A stretch of 48,154 nucleotides of DNA from Microcaldota archaeon (GTDB lineage Archaea; Micrarchaeota; Micrarchaeia; Micrarchaeales; CABMGC01), in assembly GCA_028867435.1 (NCBI GenBank), contig JAGWGI010000007.1, forward strand, positions 1-48,154. The letters run 5' to 3'. The translations under genes and the position numbers were made by a program. Under the pieces are notes generated by a model that was not told where the DNA came from, ran no database searches, and was given only the letters and a program-made list of their open reading frames with translations. Positions 15,383 to 22,187 of the stretch are shown piece after piece (within the stretch, counting starts at the first letter, position 1; each line of letters opens with the position of its first letter).

Positions 15383-16741
15383 ATGAGTATAGCCAGGGAG
15401 ATTGCACAATATGCGCATTCGATCCAGTTCGCAGACCTGGATAAGGAGACTATCAACGCTGCGAAGAGGGTGATAGTTGATGTGATGGGCTGCGCGATAG
15501 GAGCCTCAGATGAAAGGCCAGTTGCAATAGCAAGGGAAGCTGTCTATGCAGGCAGTTGGGGGACAGCTACGCTGCTTGGCACGCGCCAAAAAACCTCGCC
15601 TGACATCGCGGCATTTGTGAACGGACTCGCGGCAAGATACTTTGATTACAATGACGGATACGAGAACATGGAGTTCGCGCATCCAAGCGACAACATACTC
15701 CCGCTTATGGCAGTCGCTGAATCGTCCAAGCGCAACGGCAAGGACCTGATTCTGGCAACGGTAATAGCATATGAGATCCAGTGCAGACTGTGCGATGCGG
15801 CGAGCCTTTGGAGGCGAGGATGGGATCATGTAAGTTATGGGCTTGTCTCTGTGAGTGCAGCCGCTTCGAGGCTGATGTGGCTAAGCACTGAGCAAACTGA
15901 GCAAGCAATCAACATAGCGCTAAGTTCGCATATAACCCTAAGGCAGGTGAGGGCAGGAGAGCTTTCGATGTGGAAGGCAGCCTCATTTGCAAATGCAGCA
16001 AGGAACGCAGTATTCTCTGCGATGCTAGCGGGCAAGGACATGACAGGGCCATCCCCGATATTTGAGGGGGAGATGGGATTTTGGAAGGAGGTATCGGGAA
16101 AGTTCAAACTCAATCTCAGAAGTTTTGGAAACAGAAGAAACAGGTTCAGAATAACCCAAAACATACTCAAGTATTTCCCTGCTGAGATAAGATCGCAAAG
16201 CGCAATCTCTGCTGCGCTCAGCGCCAGAAAGCATTTCTCATCAATAGATGAGATATCAAGTGTTGAGATAGGGACTACGGAAAGCGGCTACAAAATCTTG
16301 GGCAAGGACCCTGAGAAGTGGGACCCCAAGACAAAGGAGACGGCAGACCACAGCCTACCATACATAGTCGCAGTTGCGCTAATGGATGGACGAATAGACA
16401 ACAATTCCTATCTTAGGAAGCGATTTCGGGAAAAGAAAACCCTAAAGTTCATGAAAAAGATAAGCGTAAAGGAGAAGGCGAATTTGACTGCAATGTACCC
16501 AAGATGCATACCAAATGAATTGACAATACGGCTCAGGAGCGGCAAGAGCATACGTGAAAAAGTGCTCTATCAAAAAGGGCACCAGAAGAATCCTATGAGC
16601 AATCAGGAGATAGAGGAGAAGTTTTCAAAGCTGACAGGAAAGTTCCTGAACAAAGCACAAAAGCAGAAGATACTACAGAACCTTTGGAACTTGGAAAAGG
16701 CCAAGAGCATGGGCTCTGTGATCCCAGATTACAGAATTTGA
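15383..16741 (+). CDS. MmgE/PrpD-family dehydratase
   Basis: A 452-residue member of the 2-methylcitrate dehydratase (PrpD)/MmgE/cis-aconitate decarboxylase family, close to usual length. Recognisable parts are VDVMGCAIGAS near the N-terminus, FNGLAARYFDYND-type and HPSDNILP segments in the helical domain, and ETADHSLPYIVAVAL and GHQKNPMS in the C-terminal domain. PrpD enzymes dehydrate 2-methylcitrate and some also act on citrate. Located in one operon with citrate synthase and isocitrate dehydrogenase, it may provide the citrate-to-aconitate step; this is inference. Other family activities, such as decarboxylation of cis-aconitate, are possible. The next gene starts 13 bases later. Confidence 0.85.
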   Translation: MSIAREIAQYAHSIQFADLDKETINAAKRVIVDVMGCAIGASDERPVAIAREAVYAGSWGTATLLGTRQKTSPDIAAFVNGLAARYFDYNDGYENMEFAHPSDNILPLMAVAESSKRNGKDLILATVIAYEIQCRLCDAASLWRRGWDHVSYGLVSVSAAASRLMWLSTEQTEQAINIALSSHITLRQVRAGELSMWKAASFANAARNAVFSAMLAGKDMTGPSPIFEGEMGFWKEVSGKFKLNLRSFGNRRNRFRITQNILKYFPAEIRSQSAISAALSARKHFSSIDEISSVEIGTTESGYKILGKDPEKWDPKTKETADHSLPYIVAVALMDGRIDNNSYLRKRFREKKTLKFMKKISVKEKANLTAMYPRCIPNELTIRLRSGKSIREKVLYQKGHQKNPMSNQEIEEKFSKLTGKFLNKAQKQKILQNLWNLEKAKSMGSVIPDYRI

Positions 16742-16754
16742 TACTTGTGATACG

Positions 16755-17582
16755 ATGGAGAAAAAAGCATTTGATTTTCTGAAAATATACGAACTGCCAA
16801 AGAAACCCAGAAAGAAGGGGATTACCGAGATAAGAGTACCCTACTATGCTGCTACCCCAACAATGACCTATATTGCCGACCTTCTCGATTCATGGAGCGA
16901 TTATTTCGATGGGATGAAATTTGCCTGCGGGACGCAGAGGCTGATTGACAGCGGGAAAGTGAGGAAAATAATAAGGCTCTGCCATGAGCACGACGTTTAC
17001 GTCTCGACAGGGGGATTCGTGGAAAGGGTGCTGGTGCAGGGAAAGCAATCTGTCGACAGGTACTTCAAGGAGTGCAAAGGGCTAGGATTTGACGTGATAG
17101 AGATCTCAAGCGGATTTGTGAATGTGAGCATAGAGGACAGACTGGCAATGGTCAAGAAGGTGAGCGACATGGGAATGAAGCCAAAGCCAGAGGTCTCGAT
17201 GATGCTTGGCGCAGGGGCAGGAACCCACATTGTTGGATACAAAACCCGTATGAAGAGCATGGAGGAATTCTTCAGCGAGGCAAAGGCATACATTGATTCC
17301 GGTGCGGAGATAATAATGGTAGAGTCTGAGGGGCTGACCGAAGACCTTCCGCCAAAGAAATGGAGGCTGGACGTGATAAGAAAGCTTATCAGGAAGTTCG
17401 GTCATGAGAGGTGGATGTTTGAGGCAGCAGATCCAGAGGTATTCAAGTGGTACTACAAGAATGTGGGCAGGGAGGCCAACTTATTCATAGACCATACGCA
17501 GGTTGTGGAGTTTAACGCATGGAGGCTGGGGCTGTGGGGAGACCAGAAAATCTGGGGGAACAAGCGATATGCGTACAGGTGA
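16755..17582 (+). CDS. phosphosulfolactate synthase-like protein (ComA family)
   Basis: A TIM-barrel protein of 275 residues resembling ComA, which adds sulfite to phosphoenolpyruvate in the first step of coenzyme M synthesis, and plant HSA32. Family-like segments are DYFDGMKFACGT, VYVSTGGFVERVL, GFDVIEISSGFV, KPEVSMMLGAGAG and IMVESEGLTED, with acidic and basic residues in the barrel positions. No other coenzyme M genes or methanogenesis genes are in the window. It is the fourth gene of the citrate synthase operon. Possible roles: making sulfolactate, a related enolpyruvate reaction, or an HSA32-like function. The reaction is unproven. Confidence 0.75.
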   Translation: MEKKAFDFLKIYELPKKPRKKGITEIRVPYYAATPTMTYIADLLDSWSDYFDGMKFACGTQRLIDSGKVRKIIRLCHEHDVYVSTGGFVERVLVQGKQSVDRYFKECKGLGFDVIEISSGFVNVSIEDRLAMVKKVSDMGMKPKPEVSMMLGAGAGTHIVGYKTRMKSMEEFFSEAKAYIDSGAEIIMVESEGLTEDLPPKKWRLDVIRKLIRKFGHERWMFEAADPEVFKWYYKNVGREANLFIDHTQVVEFNAWRLGLWGDQKIWGNKRYAYR

Positions 17583-17594
17583 AAACTGAAGTCT

Positions 17595-18191
17595 TTATTG
17601 TTTTCTTTGTCCGGATTGTTTCTGTGGCTTCCCGAGATATATGCTAGATATCAGGACTAGGTTTATGAAAACCAGATAAGCAGGGAAGGCAACAGCTGAG
17701 AATGTCCAGATGGTTATTGCGCCAAAAGCTGTGGCAGCACTGAAGACTCCAGATAGGAATGGTGCCATGTTTTCGCTTGCCGGATTGCTCCATGCCTTCA
17801 TAATGGTCGGCACCGCGGCCAAACCGTCGCTTGCTATTGCAAATACTATTGCAATGTTGGGATTTGATGTCAATGCCCAAAGTATCAATGCAAATGCGGA
17901 GAGCACGCCGCATCCGTAATCGAACCGGGATAATTTCCAACGGACATTTTTTAATATAAAGGAGGAAATAAGTATCAATAGAGGTGCAAAACCAGACATA
18001 AATACTGGCAAAACTGCCCAACCGACGCCTTTAGAGATTCCTGCAGCGGTTGCTATCATAGGTGCAATAGACCACATCAACCAGCTTACCCGGTTTGGTT
18101 TTACTCTGCCTTTTAGCATAAGGCGTACATATGGAAATACCGTAACCAATTGGGCAATTGCCCCGGCAAATACAAGATACTCTAGCAACAT
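17595..18191 (-). CDS. seven-helix membrane protein with PQ-loop-like repeats
   Basis: A hydrophobic protein of 198 residues with about seven membrane helices. Two internal segments look alike: FPYVRLMLKGRVKPNRVSWL near residue 20 and VPTIMKAWSNPASENMAPFL near residue 130, each with a Pro at the helix turn followed by a basic loop, as in PQ-loop/SWEET-type transporters. A small-solute carrier is therefore possible; the substrate is unknown. ATG at 18191 is preferred to the GTG at 18203. It lies between two plus-strand operons and points away from the sulfate-activation operon, sharing a 120-base intergenic region. Confidence 0.6.
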   Translation of the reverse strand: MLLEYLVFAGAIAQLVTVFPYVRLMLKGRVKPNRVSWLMWSIAPMIATAAGISKGVGWAVLPVFMSGFAPLLILISSFILKNVRWKLSRFDYGCGVLSAFALILWALTSNPNIAIVFAIASDGLAAVPTIMKAWSNPASENMAPFLSGVFSAATAFGAITIWTFSAVAFPAYLVFINLVLISSIYLGKPQKQSGQRKQ

Positions 18192-18270
18192 GTCAATCCG
18201 CACCTATTCTCTACGTTCAAATTTATAAGTCCGTATTTTTAAAAGCCCTGCAGCCCTTCAAACAGAACAC

Positions 18271-18297
18271 TTATATATTATAATGTTATAACATTAT
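18271..18297 (+). promoter_or_regulatory. promoter and 18-base palindromic operator
   Basis: TTATATATTA at 18271-18280 is a TATA-like box. Overlapping its end by one base, 18280-18297 is a perfect 18-base palindrome (ATAATGTTATAACATTAT). The ribosome site AGGAG follows at 18303-18307 and the first gene of the operon, encoding a ribbon-helix-helix protein, starts at 18313. A palindrome directly downstream of the TATA box is where a repressor would block transcription, so autoregulation by the first gene product is likely. Confidence 0.65.
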
Positions 18298-18312
18298 TAT
18301 ACAGGAGAACTC

Positions 18313-18558
18313 ATGACAAGGAAAAGGATGGCACCAAAGCGCAAGTACACGACCATAACGATACCCACAATCCTCTTCGAAAGGATGAAGGCAAGCATAG
18401 AGAATGCGGGTTTCTCATCGGTATCCGACTATGTGACGTTCATACTGCGCGAGACTACCGCTAAACTCAGCAATGCAAAGGTGAAAAAGGCAAAGGGCAG
18501 CAAAAGCAAAGAGGAGGGGGAGATCATCGACAAGTTAAGGGCGCTTGGATATATTTAA
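18313..18558 (+). CDS. ribbon-helix-helix transcriptional regulator
   Basis: An 81-residue CopG/Arc-type DNA-binding protein. The basic N-terminus leads into the beta strand KYTTITIPTILFERM, followed by two helices ending at SDYVTFILRETTAKL. A Lys/Ser-rich linker then joins a short tail, IIDKLRALGYI. The tail is nearly the same as the C-terminus of CysD two genes downstream (MQKLRALGYM), although the codons differ. AGGAG at 18303-18307 is five bases before the ATG. It heads the CysDN operon and probably binds the palindrome at its own promoter. The signal it senses is unknown. Confidence 0.85.
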   Translation: MTRKRMAPKRKYTTITIPTILFERMKASIENAGFSSVSDYVTFILRETTAKLSNAKVKKAKGSKSKEEGEIIDKLRALGYI

Positions 18559-18566
18559 GTGGTTTG

Positions 18567-18860
18567 ATGGCAAAGCCAAAAATTGAAGAGATAGCTGAAA
18601 AGCTCTGGAAGGACCAGAGCGAGGACAACTGGAAGATACTTGCAGATGTGGTAAAGGGGGGAAACATCAAGTACTATAAGGTGTTTTTTGAGAAGAAGAG
18701 CAAGCTCAACAAAATTGAGGATTTAAGGAAGTCCTATGCAGAACTCTACGACCGCAAATACAGGAGCATCGTGAAGGTGCCCATTTTCAAGAAGGACAAG
18801 AGGGGGATTGAGGGTGCCACAATATACCTCAAGGGGCTGATGATAAACAACAGGGTGTAA
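18567..18860 (+). CDS. hypothetical protein in the CysDN operon, 97 aa
   Basis: Not recognised. A small charged alpha/beta protein with about one quarter Lys and Arg, no cysteines and no membrane segment. The N-terminal part (EEIAEKLWKDQSEDNWKIL) is a predicted helix pair; the C-terminal part (GATIYLKGLMINNRV) looks like beta strand. ATG at 18567 follows a TTG at 18564 in the same frame. It starts eight bases after the regulator stop and ends two bases before the CysD start, so it is inside the operon and probably serves sulfate activation or its control. It has no obvious ferredoxin, kinase or reductase motif. Confidence 0.75.
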   Translation: MAKPKIEEIAEKLWKDQSEDNWKILADVVKGGNIKYYKVFFEKKSKLNKIEDLRKSYAELYDRKYRSIVKVPIFKKDKRGIEGATIYLKGLMINNRV

Positions 18861-18862
18861 TT

Positions 18863-19651
18863 ATGATATCGCAGGATCTCAAGAGCTTGGAGGAAAAGAG
18901 CATATATGTAATAAGGGAAGCTAAGATAAAGTTCCCGAAGATAGCGGCGCTCTGGAGTATGGGTAAGGATTCAACTGCAATGCTTGCGCTAGCCAGGAAG
19001 GCTTTCCTCGGGAAGGTTCCTTTCCCAGTAATCCACATAGACAACGGCATTGACTTTCCAGAAACGTACAAGTTCAGGGAGGAGCTTGCAAAGAAGTGGA
19101 AGCTGGATCTGATAGTGCCAAAGAGTGAGATAAAGCCCGAGTTGTCGGGATTTGCCTGCTGCGGTGCAAACAAGACAGTTGCGCTAAAGAAGGTCATGAA
19201 GTCGTACGGGTTCGATGCGCTCATAGTCTCGATAAGAAGGGATGAGCACGGGATAAGGGCGAAGGAGAGGTACATGAGCCCTAGGGACAAGAACTTCAAG
19301 TGGGACTACAAGGACCAGCCTGCTGAGCTCTGGGATGATTACTCTTCAAAGCTCGACACAAAGGGCCATATAAGGGTGCATCCGCTTCTGGACTGGAATG
19401 AAATCGATATCTGGAACTTCATAAAGAAAGAGAAGGTGCCGATGAATCCGCTCTATTTCGCAAGAGATGGACACAGGTACAGGAGCCTTGGCTGCTTGCA
19501 TTGCACCGTACCTTTGAAGTCGAAAGTAAAAGATATAAATGGCATAATAAGAGAGCTCGAGACCACAAAGATTGAGGAGAGAAGTGGGAGAGAGCAGGAC
19601 AAAGAAAAAGCTTACGTGATGCAAAAATTAAGAGCATTGGGATACATGTGA
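18863..19651 (+). CDS. cysD: sulfate adenylyltransferase subunit 2 (CysD-like)
   Basis: PP-loop ATP pyrophosphatase of the CysD/PAPS reductase group. The loop reads SMGKDSTAML where SGGKDS is usual. The later family segments VSIRRDEHGIRAKERYMSPRD, PAELWDDY, IRVHPLLDWNEIDIWNFI and YRSLGCLHC-type match CysD rather than CysH. A C-terminal tail ending GYM parallels the GYF end I recall for CysD. At 262 residues it is shorter than E. coli CysD (about 300). With CysN it would make adenosine phosphosulfate from sulfate and ATP. CysN starts four bases after its stop. No APS kinase or reductase is visible in the window. Confidence 0.85.
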   Translation: MISQDLKSLEEKSIYVIREAKIKFPKIAALWSMGKDSTAMLALARKAFLGKVPFPVIHIDNGIDFPETYKFREELAKKWKLDLIVPKSEIKPELSGFACCGANKTVALKKVMKSYGFDALIVSIRRDEHGIRAKERYMSPRDKNFKWDYKDQPAELWDDYSSKLDTKGHIRVHPLLDWNEIDIWNFIKKEKVPMNPLYFARDGHRYRSLGCLHCTVPLKSKVKDINGIIRELETTKIEERSGREQDKEKAYVMQKLRALGYM

Positions 19652-19655
19652 TCCT

Positions 19656-20879
19656 ATGATCATAAAGAACATAACACTGTTAGGCCACAAGGACCACGGC
19701 AAATCGACACTGATAGGCAACCTCCTGATCCAGACTAAATCGGTAACTCCTGCCAGGATAAACGAGGCAAAGAAGACAAGCAAAAAGCTGGGCAGGCAGT
19801 TCGAGCCTGGCTACATCCTTGACAGCTTCTCTGAAGAGCGCGAGCAGGAGATGACAATAGACACCACTAGGGCAGAGATGGCCTACAAGGACCTTGCCTT
19901 CGCCTTTATCGACGTGCCTGGGCATGAGGAGCTGATAAAGAACATGATAAGCGGAGCTTCGTATGCTGAGATAGCGCTACTTATGGTTTCTGCAAAGAAG
20001 GAGGAGGGGATAAAGGATCAGACCAAGCGCCATCTATTCATAGCGAAGATGCTTGGAATCAACAAGCTCATAATCGCTGTCAACAAGATGGACCTGGTCG
20101 GCTATAGCGAAGATAGATTCAATCAGATTAGGAAGGAGCTTGGAGGATTCATAGCAAAGATCGGGTTCAAGGCCTCAAACTTCTACTTCGTACCCGTTTC
20201 TGCTTACAACGCAGACAACCTGATCAAGAAGAGCGGGGATATGTCCTGGTACAAGGGCAAGCCCCTTGTGGAACTGCTCTACGAGCAGGCGAAGATGGAG
20301 GACAAGCGTAAGTCCACTGCACCGCTTAGGATAGTGATACAGGGAGCAATAGAATCGGGGAGGCAGACAGTAGTTGGAAAGGTGATAAGCGGCAGGGTCA
20401 AGACAGGAAGCATGGTTAGCATTCTTCCGTTTGGATACAAAGCTAGGATAGAATCAATAGTAGTGAAAGGAAAGAAGGCAAAGAGCGCTGGGCTGAGCGA
20501 CGACGTTGCACTCACTTTTGAAAGCAGGGTTTCTGGGAATCTGAGGGGTACTGTTGTGGCTGAGGGCGGGGAGGCGCCAAAGTTGACAGACAAGATAAAT
20601 TCTCTCATTTTCGTAACAGGTGGGATAAAAAAGCCGCTCAAACTCAGGATAAATGGCAACGAAGTGAAGTGCAAGGCCCTTGAGATAGCAGAACAGGTTG
20701 ACACAACGACTGGCGATGCCAATGAAAAGAAGGGTGCAGAAGTACTCAATGCGGTGCGTGCAAGGATAGTGCTTGAGAAGAAGGTGCCTATTGAGGACTT
20801 CGATGAGGTCAAGGAGCTTGGCAGGTTCGTGCTCTATGGCAACAACAAGTTTGCTGGGATAGGGATAATATCTCCCTAG
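19656..20879 (+). CDS. cysN: sulfate adenylyltransferase GTPase subunit (CysN-like)
   Basis: A 407-residue translation-factor GTPase. The G motifs are G1 GHKDHGKST, G3 DVPGHEEL and G4 NKMD, followed by two beta-barrel domains. The sequence resembles EF-1A in overall plan, and on sequence alone an EF-1A paralogue could be argued. Its position directly after CysD, the strong divergence of barrel domains 2 and 3, and the lack of the tRNA-binding C-terminal signature of EF-1A favour CysN, which uses GTP hydrolysis to drive sulfate adenylylation. It is the last gene of its operon and converges on an orphan gene 39 bases away. Confidence 0.8.
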   Translation: MIIKNITLLGHKDHGKSTLIGNLLIQTKSVTPARINEAKKTSKKLGRQFEPGYILDSFSEEREQEMTIDTTRAEMAYKDLAFAFIDVPGHEELIKNMISGASYAEIALLMVSAKKEEGIKDQTKRHLFIAKMLGINKLIIAVNKMDLVGYSEDRFNQIRKELGGFIAKIGFKASNFYFVPVSAYNADNLIKKSGDMSWYKGKPLVELLYEQAKMEDKRKSTAPLRIVIQGAIESGRQTVVGKVISGRVKTGSMVSILPFGYKARIESIVVKGKKAKSAGLSDDVALTFESRVSGNLRGTVVAEGGEAPKLTDKINSLIFVTGGIKKPLKLRINGNEVKCKALEIAEQVDTTTGDANEKKGAEVLNAVRARIVLEKKVPIEDFDEVKELGRFVLYGNNKFAGIGIISP

Positions 20880-20917
20880 TTTGGCACATGCATTAATTTT
20901 GTGAGAACTTGGGGGCC

Positions 20918-21313
20918 TTACCGTCTTTTAGGATAAATGAGCCAGGAATCTTCACCAGTCTCCAAATAGACAGCTTTTTCTGATATTTTATCGGCAATTT
21001 CCGCCAGGAATTTTTCTAAGACTGGTATTTTATGCTTGCCTTCAAATGCTATGGTATATTTTATGTTCTCGTTATATTCGGTACTGCCGTTGTCTTGCCA
21101 ATAACCAAGAATACTGCCCTTCTCGGCAGTATAGCCACCGAAGTTCTCAATTAGAAAATTATGGATTTTCAAGGATAGATTACCACTTTTAGGGTCATTT
21201 ATCTTGATGGATGGAAGGTAGAATACTGCAGGCCTGCCCAGTGGAACCCTAATGTAGTCCTTGAACTCAATGTTTTTGGCTTCCTTTTGGTTAGCACCGT
21301 TTTTGAATTCCAT
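20918..21313 (-). CDS. hypothetical protein, 131 aa
   Basis: Function unknown. A single-domain protein with conserved-looking blocks: IRVPLGRPAVFYLPSI, NFLIENFGGYTAEKG, ILGYWQDNGSTEY and YLETGEDSWLIYP. The dense aromatic and glycine motifs suggest a compact alpha/beta fold conserved across organisms rather than a random frame. Codons are more A/T-rich than in the neighbouring cysN gene, so recent transfer is possible. It lies alone, convergent with cysN, at the start of a three-gene minus-strand orphan block. Confidence 0.7.
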   Translation of the reverse strand: MEFKNGANQKEAKNIEFKDYIRVPLGRPAVFYLPSIKINDPKSGNLSLKIHNFLIENFGGYTAEKGSILGYWQDNGSTEYNENIKYTIAFEGKHKIPVLEKFLAEIADKISEKAVYLETGEDSWLIYPKRR

Positions 21314-21380
21314 AAATTCGCTTCCTTTGCCAGTTCATCGGTTTAGTTTCAACATCAATTGGTGCCTAGATTATAAGTTT

Positions 21381-22079
21381 CTATAGGCGCCTGTTCTTTT
21401 TCAGCTCGGCATCTAGCATATTCCCAACGGCATAGCCAAGCTCTGTTAGGGAGACGTCTTTTATTTCTACTTCACAGAGAGCATGCGGATCCTTTGATGC
21501 CGAAACTTTTGCGCCGAAGTATCTTTCGCCAAGCTTGAACTTTGAGCCAAACGAGGTGTTGTATGCTTCCAGGATGTCAAGCTTGGAGTGCGAATCCTCG
21601 CTTCCAAATCGTCTGGTCACCTCCAAGTGGTTTGCAGGCTGGAAACTAGAGCTATTCCCGTTCCTAGTGAGTATTATCGACTTGTGGCTGAATGGATGGG
21701 GGTTAATGCTAGAGCGTTTGTAGCCTGTGCCGAGCCTGGCTACAACCTCGATCTGCTTGTTTCCAGTGTGCTTGCCGACAAGAAAGAAGTCTCGCCACTC
21801 CGAGTTCACCTTTCTTTCCTGCTCGCTGCTTATCCATGCCCCGAAGCGGTACACTGCACTTCTCTTTTCAGGGAAGGTTATCGAGGTGAATACGCTCAAC
21901 AGGCTTTTACCAAAGAACTGGTCGCTGCTAAAGTAGCTTTGGGCAAGCTTTAGCTCTATAAGAAAGCCGCATCGCGCCTGCGCAGTGCACAGGGAGTGAA
22001 AAAGCGGATCTTTGTGCTTTAGCTCCTTTAGCTTCTGGTTCTCGCTCTTTGAGGGTTGGGTGTGGTCCGTCTTCTGCAT
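21381..22079 (-). CDS. hypothetical protein, 232 aa
   Basis: Not recognised. A soluble protein with a hydrophilic N-terminus and mixed alpha/beta content; Ser, Lys and Phe are frequent. There is no membrane segment, signal peptide or known catalytic motif. A segment with CxxxQARCGF near residue 35 has two cysteines. It lies between two other unknown genes on the same strand, about 70 bases from one and 110 from the other, so they are probably not tightly co-translated. The opposite frame contains overlapping open frames that have no family resemblance. Confidence 0.65.
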   Translation of the reverse strand: MQKTDHTQPSKSENQKLKELKHKDPLFHSLCTAQARCGFLIELKLAQSYFSSDQFFGKSLLSVFTSITFPEKRSAVYRFGAWISSEQERKVNSEWRDFFLVGKHTGNKQIEVVARLGTGYKRSSINPHPFSHKSIILTRNGNSSSFQPANHLEVTRRFGSEDSHSKLDILEAYNTSFGSKFKLGERYFGAKVSASKDPHALCEVEIKDVSLTELGYAVGNMLDAELKKNRRL

Positions 22080-22187
22080 ATCATCGCTTTATTTAGAAGG
22101 GGTTGTTTATTGGGTTATATATTCCTTTTCCAGCATTTGTTTGCCAAAAGCCAGATTTGAGCGATAGCCAAAGCCCAATCTGTGCCT

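Noticed and set aside
19656-20879. EF-1A translation factor as the identity of the GTPase
   Set aside because: Adjacent CysD and divergent barrel domains favour CysN, although EF-1A-like ancestry is plain.
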